Below, piece after piece: positions 1-10,838 of a DNA stretch of 64,000 bases. The position numbers were made by a program, and so were the translations under genes. The notes under the pieces are model-generated. The model was given only the letters and a program-made list of their open reading frames with translations. It had not been told where the DNA came from and did not search any database. Position 1 is the stretch's first letter. Each line of letters opens with the position of its first letter. Source of the stretch: Heterobilharzia americana (lineage: Eukaryota > Platyhelminthes > Trematoda > Strigeidida > Schistosomatidae); contig OX104127.1 of NCBI GenBank assembly GCA_944470555.2, positions 68,285,646 through 68,349,645 of the forward strand, written 5' to 3'.

Positions 1-430
1 GTGTTATTCTGATCTTTTTATCCTCCATACTTTTTCATATAGTTTAGGTTGTGAGGAGATTAGGAGGGTTGGAGGAATAAAAATGAGCTCTCAGTATTCT
101 GTGTCAAAATACTATCATTTCTGTCTTCAAGTTCAACTTAAGGGTTATCTGTAAATGATGAGATGTTGTGAAATAAAATGTCAGCATTTGATTCCGGAAA
201 CGTCTTTGCTGTTGTCTTGCTGAGGTCTATCAAAGTGAATAGTGCGATACTGTAAGACAAAACCTTGGACACTGCGGTAGAGTACAATTTCATATAATTT
301 AGTTTATTTGATACAGCATACAGTATAATTTACTGCATGACGTTCCTAGCAGAATATATTGTTCATATTAATATCAAAGTAATCATACAACTGTCAAACT
401 TCCTTTTTATAGTCCAACAGTTCATTCATT
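1..430. other. AT-rich sequence, no gene seen
   Basis: I see no coding exon, RNA gene or classifiable repeat in this stretch. It runs directly into the Penelope-like debris that begins near 430. Confidence 0.5.
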
Positions 431-1000
431 TACTATAATGGTAGTGAAATTCTTCATATACCTCCAATAAGGGATGAGTCATTCTTGTTACGTGAGTTAG
501 GAGTAGATTCACTGGACGAAGATTTTGTGGTCAATCTCTCCCTCCACCTAGATATATTGCATTTCAGAACTGTCACCCTATCCCTTCCCATAGTGTGATT
601 GTGGGTCAGTGCATTCAGAGTGATAGCCAAGGTTTTGTCTAAATTACTTATCTTAGTAGGGTCTACCATTGTACGTGTCACTAAATATTTGTGTTCTGCT
701 ATTCTAACTGACTCAGATCATTACATAGCATTTGCTAGATTAGGTTACTTATCTTAGTTGGCTCTATTGCATCTTTTCGCCTACAAAGTTTCTTTATGAG
801 CGAGTTTGTGAGTTTAAATGAAATCCTAATTCCAGTATTGTTAAGAATTCTAACACTTCCTATGACGTTCTCTTTATACGACAACACTATAGAGGATTTG
901 AATTCCCTCTTAGGCATATTGCAATCACACGACCAATAGCTGCTACCCGACCGATAGCTGCTACCTTGACGTGGTGGTCGGGCTTGCATATCACAATGAC
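430..1000 (-). pseudogene. Penelope-like element fragment (C-terminal region)
   Basis: Two minus-strand reading segments (about 735-1000 and 454-690) are relics of a Penelope-like retroelement. The first reads SSIVLSYKENVIG, NNTGIRISFK, then LCRRKDAIEPTKISNL, which is the linker between the reverse transcriptase and the GIY-YIG endonuclease in this class. The second resembles the tail seen again at 24480-24660. The Cys-containing GIY-YIG core itself is missing between them, so this is a deleted, inactive copy. The family call rests on motif order and on the sister copy at 24480-24960. The exact ends are not visible. Confidence 0.6.
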
Positions 1001-1697
1001 CCAACGAGCTATGCTGGTGGAACGCTTGTTCCCTCGAGGTCCTACCATACCAGAAAGGTCTGTTGGGTAGTGGTTAGACGAAAAGCAGTTACCGTTATAG
1101 TGTAAATTGCTACACTATGATGGGGGTCTGAGGGCGAAGTCGTACTGCTGCTAGCTGGATGGGGTGTGACAGCAGTAAGGTGTTTCCCTTGGATGACCAG
1201 CAGTGCCATGCTGATGCTGCCTTCTCAGTGGAAGGGGGGGTTAGAAAAGGTCGGCCCCAAAAATAACACACTCCACCACGCCCCACGGTCTGCCGGGCCG
1301 GCGGTGTTGGTTCACTTGTCGTTTCCTTTCGACCATCCGGCCCCAAAAATACAAAATTCAAAATAATCATACTCAAAAGGCTGGGTGTGACAGGCCTCAA
1401 GCAGATGTCCGATGGGCTCTGCGGTCACACAAATCTCTTTCAGGTACCTTAAGAAGAAATAGCCTTCCACGGTGTGGGCAGCCGGGAAGTGTCAACCGCC
1501 CTCACAACTCTGTCAGCACCCAAGTTTCTTCTGACTGCTATCCTCCTCCTCCATCATTACCTTCTAATCTTCCTTCACGTCTCTTAATTAATGATGCTGC
1601 ATCATCTTCAATTTCTCCTACCTCTGCAGCCTTCGACAACGATCTGAGTCCACAGAACAGCATCCCTGGTCTCCTTAAACCACGCTCCAAATTACAT

Positions 1698-2818
1698 ATT
1701 GGAGCCTTCAATGTCCGCACCCTCCGTCAAATTGGCCAACAGGCTTCGTTGGCAAAGACTCTAGCAACTCGGGCATGGATGTGTGCTGTGTTTGTGAGAC
1801 ACGCATACAGGACCCAAGTGTGGTTATTCACCTGACCTCTCCTGACCAATCTGGTGAATCTGCAAAATTCACCCTTCGAGTTTCTGGAGATTCGATAGCT
1901 AGCTCTCGTGGTCTTGCAGGTGTAGGTATAGCATTAAGCACCAGGGCAGAAAACTCACTACTAGACTGGATCCCAGTTGATAGTCGCCTCTGCGCTATGA
2001 GGCTGAACGGCACAGTGAGAACTAAAAGGAATAGTGAGACTCGCCGTTGTCTCTTTGTAATCTCTGCTTACGCACCCACTGACTGTAGTTCGGATGAAGT
2101 GAAGGACGAGTTCTACCATAAACTGTCTAACCTCCTCTCGAAAGCCAAACGTTCGGACGTAGTGGTTGTTGCAGGTGACCTCAACGCACAGGTGGGTAGA
2201 CTGAGTGAGGCAGAAAGGCACTTAGGTGGCACTTTCGGAATCCCAGCTGAACGTACAGATAACGGTGATCGCCTATTACAACTATGCTCAGATAACCGCC
2301 TATTTTTAGCCAGCACAAATTTCAGACATAAAGAAAGGCACTGTCTGACCTGGCGTCCACCGAGCTCGACTCAGCGATGGACACAGATAGACCACATTGC
2401 TATTAGTCATCGCTGGAGAGGATCGGTGGAAGACTGCCGCTCCTTCTGGAGTACGTGTTTGGACAGCGATCATGCGTTGGTCCGAGCACGTATATGCCTG
2501 CGTCTCAATGGACGTAGAAAAAATTTGGCAACAAAACCACTACGAGTTCTGCTGGACAACGAAAACACCAAAGCCGTGTTCAGTGAGAAGTTGGCTAGGC
2601 AGTTATCGGAACAAAAGACTGTCACTCATCCAGAAGAAGCTTGGTGCCATCTTCAGTCTACTGTAAAAGCAGCACTGGAGACTGTAGCCGACTCCAAGAT
2701 AATGGCTAAAAAGAGCCAGTGGATATCAGCAGCTTCTTCCAAACTAATGGATGCACGTGAATGCATCCCTGCAGGCTCTGAGTACAATGAAGAGCGAGCG
2801 CAACTTAAAAATAACTGA
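1698..2818 (+). pseudogene. LINE endonuclease (exonuclease-endonuclease-phosphatase fold), frameshifted
   Basis: The coding frame opens with GAFNVRTLRQIGQ (1698 onward), shifts frame near 1770, and continues as CCVCETRIQDPSV. Motifs typical of this nuclease follow in order: CETR with the metal-binding Glu, SAYAPT, VAGDLNAQVG with the Asp/Asn pair, TQIDHIAIS, and the terminal SDHALV catalytic Asp-His. All catalytic residues expected for target-site nicking are readable. A stop at about 2816 ends this frame, and the protein resumes in another frame at 2827. The domain is well preserved, which suggests a fairly young insertion. Confidence 0.85.
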
Positions 2819-2826
2819 CGAAAAGT

Positions 2827-4695
2827 CTGCGCAACGATCGTGAACAGTGGTGGGCAGCAAAGGCTAAAGAGATGGAAAAGGCAGCGGCGATCGGTAACAG
2901 TAGACAGTTATTTAGACTTATTAAGGAGACTGGGGGGAAATGGTCAACAACAGTTAGTGAGGTTATAGCGGAGAAGGACGGATCGCGATTCACTCGCAGG
3001 GAAGGCGACTGGGACGATGGGCAGAACACTTTGAGGAACAGTTTAACTGGCCTCCAGCCACCATTGCGCTGCCCGCTATCCAGTCGGACCCTGAATGGGA
3101 CATAGAGACAGGTCCCCCAACACTAGAAGAAGTTGAGAAAGCGGTAGGTAGCCTGAAACGGGGAAGGGCAGCAGGACCAGACGGACTACCTGCTGAGGTA
3201 TACAAGAATGGTGGTAGAGTTCTCTTAGTCAGGCTAACGGAAGTGTTAGCCAGTATATGGGAATCAAATACGATCCCCTCCGACTGGTCTAAGTCACTGA
3301 TCATCCCAGTCTTCAAGAAAGGCGAGAAGTCCTCTTGTGATAACCACAGAGGAATCAGCCTGACAAACATAGTGTCTAAGATCCTAAGTTCTATAATTCT
3401 CCGACGCCTGAGTGGAGCTCGGGAACAGCAAGCCCGAGAAAACCAGGCAGGCTTTAGACCTGGCCGTGGATGTATCGACCAAATATTCACACTGCGCCAG
3501 GTCCTGGAACATAGGCATGCTTACAGACGCCCGACAATAGCTGTATTTCTCGACCTGAAGGCGGCATTTGACTCCGTTGATCGAGAAGTCTTATGGCAGT
3601 GTCTGTCACTGAAAGGCGTGCCTAGTAAGTACATCACCTTATTGAAAGCTCTCTACTCGAACACTTGTGGGCATGTTAGAGCCTATGGTGAGTTGTCCAG
3701 GGAGCTATACTCATCAAGTGGTGTCCGTCAAGGATGCCCACTATCCCCATTCTTATTTAATTTTATCATAGATATTCTTATGGAGGTTTCCCTCTCGTCA
3801 CCTAATTACAAAGACGTTGACCCGATCACAGGTGAATTTTCCTTAGATCTAGAATATGCAGATGACATAGTCCTGTTAGGTGAAGACGCTGACAAGATGC
3901 AGAGTCTTCTGAACACTTTGAGTGGGAATTTGAGAATGTTTGGGATGCGATTTTCACCACCCAAATGCAAATTTCTGCTCCAGGACCGGTCTTCAGCGGT
4001 ACCGCGGTTAACAATAGAGAGTGGAGTGGTTGAGTGTGTTGACCACTTCACTTACCTGGGAAGTAGGATCAACTCCGGTGGTTCAGTTGCCGATGAGATT
4101 TCTGCACGGATACAAAAGGCTCAGTTGACTTTTGCCAATTTAGTCCACCTATGGCGCCGCCGTGATATTCGTTTGTCTATTAAGGGTCGCGTGTACTGCA
4201 CAGCAGTCCGGTCTGTTCTACTGTATGGCTGTGAAACGTGGCCATTGAAAGTGGAGGATACAAAAAGGCTTCAGGTGTTTGACCACCGTTGCCTTCGTAA
4301 TATAGGACGTATTCCGTGGTGTCACCATGTGAGTAATGCAGAAGTTAGGTGTAGAGTTTTGGGGAGAAGAGGTAAATCAGTTGACGAGGTTGTGAACCTT
4401 CATCCACCGAGATGGTTGGGATACGTACTACGTATGCCTAGTCACCGATTGCCTCTTCATACAATGTTGGCTGAGGTGGGTCCAGGCTGGAAAAAGGCCA
4501 GAGGTGGCCAGACTAAAACATGGCACCAATGTATGAAGTCTCTGACTGTTGGTTTAAGCCATGTAGGACGATGCAGACTAGGTGGTTAGGGTCGGCGGGA
4601 CAAGAGGAACTAGTAGTTGGAGACCCTAGGTGATCACATGGCTCAGAACCGAAGTCAGTGGCGCAGATGTATACACACATTATCCTCATCTTAAC
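2827..4695 (+). pseudogene. LINE reverse transcriptase with C-terminal region, frameshifted
   Basis: After a frame change at 2818 the text reads LRNDREQWWAAKAKEMEK. A second shift near 2990 leads to RLGRWAEHFEEQF, GRAAGPDGL, the fingers motif (NHRGISLTN), QAGFRPGRGCIDQ, VFLDLKAAFDSVDR, SGVRQGCPLSPFLFN and the catalytic YADD (3855-3866). FTYLGSRI and the C-terminal LLYGCETW / RCLRNIGRIPW block follow. Stops occur after 4589, with in-frame-like remnants (MAQNRSQWRRCIHTL) to about 4695. RT residues are intact but no single frame spans the protein, so it is inactive as read. Confidence 0.88.
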
Positions 4696-4886
4696 AACGC
4701 TATACCGAATCTCACTATTTTGTCACTCCTCTTTCCTTTCTTCTCGTACTTTATATTTCTTTTGACTGCATTCACTTATCTTCATCCATCACCTCACTAC
4801 CTTTTTACTTGATGTGCTGATATGAGGTGTGGCAACTCGGACCGTTACGCAGTAATGCCTGGTCCTATGTTGATAATGATGATGAA

Positions 4887-5949
4887 TCACCACTAACATT
4901 ACCACTCTTTCTCTTATCAGCCGTTATAAACCATTCGATAAATTCCCGAGAATAGTTATTAAGAACAAGTGTCTCCATGATGTATTTCATTTCCGTATTT
5001 AGGCTTTCCGACTTACTAATCAAACTCCCAGCCCGATTACTTAGACAATTTATTAAGCCTACTTCGACAGATATGGGATGAATTGATGTGAAATCTAAGT
5101 ATCTATTCGAATAATTTGGTTTCCTTTAAACACTAGTATCTAAGCGTCAATCTTCTCTCTTGACTTTTCTACCGACCATAAGTAGCCCTGCTTCCACTCA
5201 TATGGTAGCGTGTTTCTAAAGTCAACTACTGACCTAATAGGATAACCTGTTTTATGAACCTTACCGGTATCAAATTAGTCTTAGGTTTCAAAAGAAATAC
5301 ATCAAGCACTATGACTGAATAAGGAGAAGAAAAGTTGTATAATTACTGCTTTCCGTACATCCTGTAACATAAGTTTTCCAGTTATCAAGTACCGAAGAGA
5401 TACTTATAGCGGGAAACATCCAATTTGTCAATCAAAATGCCTTTAGTTTGTTTTAGAAAATCTGTTCATTATGCCTCCTATCCGCATTTTCACACTGAAA
5501 AGAAGAAAATCTCAGGTAATACATATTTTTTCACGAAGTCTCATCAGGCTCTACCCATTATATATAATATTTCATTTTATGAAAGTCGAGTAGTAACATG
5601 AACTTGAATACTGACAGTTATCCGTACATCAGATTGATCTAAATACTTAACTTATTCAACAGTTTATTTCACCTGATTCCCAGTAATCATTGGATGAATG
5701 GATTGTCAAGAACAGGGATTATCAACTACAATTAAATTTAAATTAAAAGACCAAGCTGTCAGTCACTATGGAATATGAGGATAAATGAAAACTTGGGATA
5801 TGAAAACTGAAAATGTAACTCAGAAAGTGAACAACTCTAAATGACACAAATACACTATGCAAACAAGCTAGTTGAAACATTGGGTACCTGAATTAACAGA
5901 ATTTCATGCTGAAGAAACCAAAATGCTTGGGATGTTGATGGATACAAAG
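4887..5949. other. Intergenic, no gene recognised
   Basis: AT-rich non-coding sequence with no long open frame in any of six frames. I see no recognisable repeat family until the SINE block at 5950. Confidence 0.5.
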
Positions 5950-6440
5950 ATCAAGTTACATTATTGCTCAATTTGGGGGTTTATGGAGATTTATTGACCC
6001 CAAGCTGGTATTCATGATGGACTGACATCAGTTGAAGAAACATTGGAAACTTGAGAATACTGAACAGCTGTTTCGTCCTAGTTTGGGACGACTCCTCACT
6101 AGTGCATACCAATGAACCCGTAAGGGATTGAACCTTTAAATAGAATTAATTTAGTGCTCATTGACGATCAGCTTCCAGAGATGATTCCTAAAGTTCCAGT
6201 GATAAGTCGTGGCAGGTGGTGTAAATCTGCTGAACGTGAAGACAAATACTCAACGATGATATTGTATGATGGTCAAGCTATATCGTGAACCGACAGAAGT
6301 AGGAGATATGGACAAGTGGATTCTGACCCAGTGGCTCAATGTTAATATGCTGTTCGCAGAATGTGGAGGGTCTGGGTTCGATCCAGTGCTCCCAAGTTTT
6401 CAATGTTTCTCCAGCTGATGTCGATCCATGATGAACAGAT
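5950..6440. repeat. Inverted pair of hammerhead-type SINEs (family 2), decayed
   Basis: A minus-oriented head (6000-6115) carries the antisense of the family's ATGTCAG 3' end and an ACAGCTGT hammerhead stem III. A plus-oriented body (6150-6430) then ends in TCCAGCTGATGTCGATCCATGATGAA. The ribozyme core in the minus copy is mutated (C3 of the CTGA core is G) and the plus copy lacks the ribozyme segment. This is the same family as the intact palindrome at 10597-10930. It is tRNA-derived: a GGGTTCGATCC B-box-like motif lies near 6372. Confidence 0.6.
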
Positions 6441-6479
6441 TTTTGTTGAGATTCTTGTAGTCTCCCATTGTTATATACA

Positions 6480-6890
6480 CCCAGATTGCTCGACCTGTGT
6501 TGCCAAATGGGCTCATTTGAGGATGCTTTGGTTCTGCCTCATATTCATGGTGTTATATTCTTGGTGGTGAATAGCAGTGGACTGGATTCCACTTGTGCAA
6601 CGCATAAGAGCTCATGTGCCAACAGACGTTGAGCAACTCCGTCCTGTATAGCATCTGGGAATAATAAGTAGCTAAATAGAAACTGACATTCGTTGCACAA
6701 AAGATGCAATTTATTACTTCATGGATTAATGAGCAACACTGGCTTTCAAAGCGATGGGTACTGGGTTCAAGTCTTAGTGGGAACAACACCATTTATTGAA
6801 GTGCAGGTGCATCTAGATGAAGAGTTCTAAATAGGACGTAACCCGCTTCATGGTTTCCACTACTAGTCACCATGAAAGGTAGAACATGAG
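6480..6890. repeat. Smalpha-like SINE, two decayed units in opposite orientation
   Basis: Around 6570-6600 an antisense relic of the Smalpha tail (AGCAGTGGACTGGATTCCACT) appears. From 6720 to 6870 a plus-oriented unit carries a tRNA-like B box (GGGTTCAAGTC), GGGAACAACACC, and a degenerate hammerhead (GATGAAGAGTTCTAAATAGGACGTAAC) followed by TTTCCACTACTAGTCACC. The GAAA of the ribozyme core has become GTAA, so it should be inactive. Confidence 0.5.
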
Positions 6891-8188
6891 TTTTATTGAA
6901 GTAGCTTTAGAAGTTCAAAGAAAATAAAATCCTACTACATGTGGCATTCAACGCTGTACTTTGGAGATCTCTAGAAAGAGACAAACTTAATGTCTATATT
7001 GTGATCAGTATTGGTCACATTGTACAGAACAGAACGTTTAATCTTCTTTAGTTCTTCTTTTCCTAGCCATATCAGAAGATATTTTTCCACAAGGCTTGAA
7101 AATTTCTTCAGTGTCTTTTAAACAAGTAACTCCACGGAACAGTTTAATTTACGTGAAATTGTATCCCTTAGATGTGGCCGTAATGCACGTCTTCTGCTGT
7201 ACTGATACTTTTAATATGTTACTGAAAGTCAGTCTTGGATTATCTGCATGAAACGTCTTCTTCAATTAGCGTTTAAGTCGGTTCGTAAAAAATTTCGACC
7301 GGGTAATAGCCTTCAGTCTGAAGGTTGATGAATATTTGCCTCTTGTTGCAGACAGAAGTAATTGACTTGTCTTTTCCTCTTATCCTTTTGTTTCAACTCA
7401 CAACTTTCTTGGATATCTATTTTGTCCAAATGTGTCCATCGAATTTTATGAGCTTTCTTAATAAATCATGGCATCATAGCTAATTCAATCTCTCTTTTCA
7501 AATAAGCATGTAACAAGGTTCTTTTTCAATCATAAGGGAATGAAACTAAAGAAGTTTATGCACTATTTGCAACAAGGTACTTTGTGCTAGATACCACAAA
7601 CTGACTGAGTTAGAAAGACATTTGATAAACACGTTTTATCAGAAATTTCCAGCTTTGGGGGAAATTTCGCCCTTGGCTAGTATCTGTCAAAATTCATTAC
7701 TAACTGATATACCTTCTTCATTCTATCACATAACCTACGTATTGCTCATGTATCTCGAAGGAGTATCAAGTGCCTTTATTTACAGCTTCAGCATGCCTTT
7801 TCCCATTTTTAACTTGGATAAGTTAGAACAGGTGGAACTGAACTTTATTCGCTATAAATTATTATTAATTGGCAGACACACACACAATTTTCCTTGATCT
7901 GTGTATTCACCTAAAGCCGTATGATGGGATGATAGACAAATAGCGAGAATCCATTACTTTAATCAGAGGGAAATATTTAAGTCAATACCTGAACATTTTT
8001 ATTTGCTCAGTAGTAGGATACAGACGACTCTTCTTACGTTGAATAATATCTCTTACGAAATCTAGTTGGTTCACAATTTACTCAAGTAGGAAGTTTCATG
8101 ATCAATTTTCCTGCACTCAGTAGAATACGTAATAATCTATCAAGTCCCTTCGATAAAGTGTTTAACTTCAAGATAAAATGACACTGTA
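6890..8188. other. Intergenic, no gene recognised
   Basis: AT-rich sequence. The longest open stretch (7622-7897, +) is hydrophobic, low in complexity, and shows no family motif or exon-like boundaries, so I do not call it a gene. Confidence 0.45.
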
Positions 8189-8194
8189 AAGGTG

Positions 8195-8258
8195 GATAGT
8201 GGCTAGCAGTGGAATCCAGGATGCGCGTTTTGTCCTAATTGGGACTCATCAGTTGGAT
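8195..8258 (-). ncRNA. Hammerhead ribozyme, Smalpha type, mutated
   Basis: The antisense counterpart of the preceding ribozyme. Read on the minus strand it has CTGATGA and TCCCAATTAGGAC, but the conserved G12 of GAAA is A (GGACAAAAC). By known core requirements it should not cleave. Confidence 0.6.
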
Positions 8259-8420
8259 GCACCTGCCTCCCAGTGAGTGGTGTCGTCCCCGCCGGGACTC
8301 AGACTCAGGAGCGATTGCTTCAGACGCCAGAGCATTATCCACCACACCACCGAGCCCCGATAGCCACTTCTTGTGCCGAGTCCGAATCCCGGCGGGAACA
8401 ACACTCGCTGGAAGGCAGGC

Positions 8421-8475
8421 ACACCCAGCTGATGAGTCCCAAATAGGACGAAACGCGCATCCTGGATTCCACTGT
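8421..8475 (+). ncRNA. Hammerhead ribozyme, Smalpha type, core intact
   Basis: The core CTGATGA starts at 8429. Stem II is GTCC/GGAC, GAA is at 8450-8452, and the cleavage site is after the ATC ending at 8461. Stem I pairs CCAG (8425-8428) with CTGG (8462-8465). Stem III is only A-U plus G-C around a C/A mismatch, so activity as a monomer is doubtful. Short-stem-III schistosome ribozymes are thought to work better as dimers. Confidence 0.7.
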
Positions 8476-8599
8476 TAGCCACTATCCATCTTTACCATAA
8501 CTAGAACACAGGTACATTGAGGCATCCGCACAGGAGACCATATGCTAATAGAGACCAATCAATTCGGTCCAATCAACGACTGTATACTACAACCAATAA

Positions 8600-8985
8600 C
8601 ACTGAAATGTCATTATTGTTTATTCATTAGAAATATAAACAATTATTAAATGAATGATGAATAAAGAAAGGTATCGCACTGTATTACGAGTTGTAACTGC
8701 CCACCGCAATGGTTTCAAAGTAGATCTTCTAATAATGATGCTGAACCGCTAATTCTATTTTTAAAATAATGGGCTTAGAGTAGTGTGTATCATTTCTGTT
8801 AGTGTACTTACCAGTCATCAGTCACCTGATCACATTCAAAACTTTTCATATGGCGTCAACAAACTGAAGGTTTCTAAAAGCATCAATCATTCCAACTGCA
8901 TCCACTTTGGGGTGTGTGTGTGTGTTTACTAATTGACCAATCTAAAACTGTAATTCCAACACACTTGTATAATATTGTCGCACAA
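8600..8985. other. Intergenic, no gene seen
   Basis: AT-rich non-coding sequence with a short GT run near 8910. Nothing classifiable. Confidence 0.45.
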
Positions 8986-8989
8986 AAAG

Positions 8990-9170
8990 TGGTTGTTGTG
9001 GTTTTGTGGTCTAGTGGTTAACGCTCTGGGGTTTGAAACGATCGTTGAGAACTTGAATCCCACTGGGAACAACACCACTCACTGGGAGGCAAGTACATCC
9101 AGCTGATGGGTCTCAAATAAGAGGAAACATGCTTCCTAGATTCCACTGCTAGCCACTGTCTATCATTAAT
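8990..9170 (+). repeat. Smalpha-like tRNA-derived SINE with degenerate hammerhead
   Basis: An A-box-like TGGTCTAGTGGTTAACGC (about 9006-9023), a weak B box, the GGGAACAACACCACTCACTGGGAGGC linker region, then CATCCAGCTGATGGG...GAGGAAAC and ATTCCACTGCTAGCCAC. The core reads CTGATGG in place of CTGATGA and stem II is disrupted, so the ribozyme is dead. The tRNA-like half is the better preserved part. Confidence 0.65.
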
Positions 9171-9785
9171 ACATCTGTATAATGGTTTATTTTATGGATG
9201 GAAATTAACTAAACAGTCATTTAGCATGATTACGATTGAGAAAGCATTGTGAATTGTCTAAGAATTGTGTTTTTGGGCTTATTGAACACCAGTTCATACT
9301 CTCACTACTACTATCGGAATTAAACTGTAATATTTTTGCCTTTCACTCAAATAATTCGTTCACTAGAGAGATAGAGAGAGATCAGTTAGTGTAAAACTTA
9401 TTTTTCTCAATGTAAACATTTTGTAAGGTAGATTTATATTGAATTAAGAGAAAAATTATTGTAAAACCTAATTAGTTAATTAATTGTGATGACCTTTGGT
9501 AATTGTGAAAATTTCACCAAAATTTATTTTCAGAGATTAGCGAAGATTGATGCCTTTAAAGTGATGGATTTTGGTTCTGGACCACTAACCTAAACTAGTC
9601 AATAGAATGGATTAATGAACAATTTCATATTCAAAAAAGGCTGGTATCAAAATGAAATCGCTGGGTATATTGCGACTTTCGCATAGGACTCCATAGACCA
9701 ACAAAAGTTAACCAATTCTGTTCAAAGCAGTAAACAACGGATAGTAAGAATCCCAAATTTCAAGGAATATTGTCATAGTTAGGTA
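9170..9785. other. Intergenic, no gene seen
   Basis: AT-rich sequence with a short GAGAGA run near 9370. No coding or RNA feature recognised. Confidence 0.45.
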
Positions 9786-9945
9786 GTCTAGTTGTTACTG
9801 TTAAGGTGTTTGGACCGATTACTAACAGGTTTGGGTCTCAAGTGGAACACCACTCACCAATGCGCTGGTACTTCCGGTTAACCAGTTTTAAATAAGATAA
9901 ATCCCTCTCCATGGATCCCACTGGTAGCCACTAACGCTGTTTAAC
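9785..9945 (+). repeat. Decayed Smalpha-like SINE
   Basis: Retains the order tRNA-like region, GGAACACCACTCACC, then GGATCCCACTGGTAGCCACT. The hammerhead core has degenerated beyond recognition (CCAGTTTTAAATAAGATAAATC). Confidence 0.5.
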
Positions 9946-10051
9946 ATCAAAGAGATGAATGATTTTTAGGAAACAACAGTTAGCCTTTGTTTGTTTGTTG
10001 AAAGAAAGATACGTACTATATTTTTACATGTTTAAATTAAACCCTTTTTTA

Positions 10052-10180
10052 ACAGCGTAATGTGAAGACGAAGATTATCTGAAACATGTAATGTATTATT
10101 GCTATGCACTTCGAATAATCTGATCATGCATTGTATAGGATGTATTTTCACTTATGTAATCCCGGCTTAGTATATAAGAA
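10052..10180 (+). repeat. Relic of PLE terminal repeat related to 17828-19026
   Basis: AGCGTAATGTGAAGACGAAG, then TTATCTGA, CAATCTGATC-like and CACTTATG blocks follow the same order as the 17828 arm (AGCGTAATAGAAGACGAAGT...). This is an older copy of that terminal repeat. It sits on the far side of the PLE pieces at 10190-12660, and so may be the other end of the PLE at 12050-12660. Confidence 0.5.
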
Positions 10181-10583
10181 CAAATAACAAAAACAAATAT
10201 TTTGTATTATTCCTCAACGTTTCGATCTTGCTGAGAAGATCCTTTTCAAGAGTATGAATCTGACACTAAGTTTTCAGGTTAATATTCAAGTTTTGGAACA
10301 AAAAGTGGTGACCTTTACAATCATCCAATTACATAGTGATATGAAGTAAAGATCAACGTAATACAGGTGAGTGAATAAGCAACTCGGTCAGAGAGGTTTT
10401 TCCGTTGTGGGAGTAAGGTGGAACAAAGAAAAATAGGGTGGGGAAATTTTTTAGTTCGTCTATGAAAAGTACAATGGGGTTGTGAGACATGAAGGGTGAG
10501 AAAGAATAGATTACTAGTTTGGAAGGATGAATATTTGAAGATGAGACAATATATCTTAAATAAATAATAATAATGATAACCAT

Positions 10584-10596
10584 AAATGTACTTTTG
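10584..10596. repeat. 13-bp target-site duplication, left copy
   Basis: AAATGTACTTTTG occurs here and again at 10931-10943, directly flanking the SINE dimer. The two copies are exact. Such duplications mark insertion by target-primed reverse transcription. Confidence 0.8.
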
Positions 10597-10645
10597 TTAT
10601 TCATCGAAGACTGACATCAGTTGGAGGAACAAAGGAAACCTGGGA

Positions 10646-10691
10646 GCACTGGACAGCTGTTTCGTCCTAGTATGGGACTCCTCAGCAGTGC
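10646..10691 (-). ncRNA. Hammerhead ribozyme, SINE family 2, mirror copy, intact
   Basis: An exact mirror of the ribozyme at 10793-10838, on the opposite strand, with the same stems and core. A transcript through both arms would contain one ribozyme and the complement of the other, so hairpin formation by the 134-bp arms would compete with ribozyme folding. Confidence 0.8.
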
Positions 10692-10792
10692 GCACCCACG
10701 ACCCCACCAGCGGGGATCGAACCCGCGGTAACGCGCTGGTCGCGGAACCTGAAGGTCGCGGGTTCGATCCCCGCTGGTGGGGTCGTGGGTGC

Positions 10793-10838
10793 GCACTGCT
10801 GAGGAGTCCCATACTAGGACGAAACAGCTGTCCAGTGC
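10793..10838 (+). ncRNA. Hammerhead ribozyme, SINE family 2, all core positions intact
   Basis: Stem I pairs GCACTG (10793-10798) with CAGTGC (10833-10838), 6 perfect pairs. The core CTGAGGA is at 10799-10805. Stem II is GTCC (10806-10809) with GGAC (10817-10820) around CATACTA. GAA is at 10821-10823. Stem III, ACAGCTGT (10824-10831), is self-complementary, giving a 2-bp stem with an AGCU loop. Cleavage is expected after C10832 (GUC). The very short stem III resembles Smalpha ribozymes, which favour dimer folding. Confidence 0.82.

Larger units (their letters stand above)
1020..4886 (+). mobile_element. Non-LTR retrotransposon (endonuclease + RT), nearly full length, inactivated
   Basis: A LINE with a 5' untranslated region (about 1020-1690), an apurinic/apyrimidinic-type endonuclease, a reverse transcriptase and a short 3' region ending in a TGATAATGATGATGA-like tail near 4870-4886. 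The tail style and single-ORF layout suggest an RTE-like clade. A CR1-like schistosome element cannot be excluded without a tree. At least three frame changes break the polyprotein: near 1770, near 2818 and near 2990. It lies about 10 kb upstream of the acetylcholinesterase start codon. It is a different family from the LINE copies at 29945, 34941, 44054 and 56935. Confidence 0.85.
8189..8600. repeat. Smalpha-type SINE with inverted hammerhead-bearing arms
   Basis: Imperfect inverted arms at about 8189-8310 and 8379-8494 each contain the tRNA-like B-box segment and a hammerhead motif. The right extension (8500-8600: TGAGGCATCCGCACAGGAG, GAGACCAATCAATTCGG) matches, in reverse complement, the sequence beside the Smalpha at 41250-41350. 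This shows that the element is about 400 bp and not only the ribozyme part. Smalpha is a known schistosome SINE-like family transcribed by RNA polymerase III and carrying self-cleaving hammerheads. The arms are roughly 85 percent alike by eye. Confidence 0.75.

Noticed and set aside
1166..1400. Open frames on both strands before the first LINE coding region
   Set aside because: They fall in the LINE 5' untranslated region, which is GC-richer than the rest and so has fewer stops.
3806..4051. Minus-strand frames within the first LINE, and similar antisense frames in the other LINE and PLE copies
   Set aside because: Shadows of the RT and endonuclease coding strands. No independent motif.
7622..7897. 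91-codon hydrophobic frame
   Set aside because: Starts without a conserved motif, AT-rich composition and no exon boundaries. More likely chance.
8249..8482. Overlapping frames of 77-79 codons on both strands
   Set aside because: They are produced by the inverted Smalpha arms and not by a gene.
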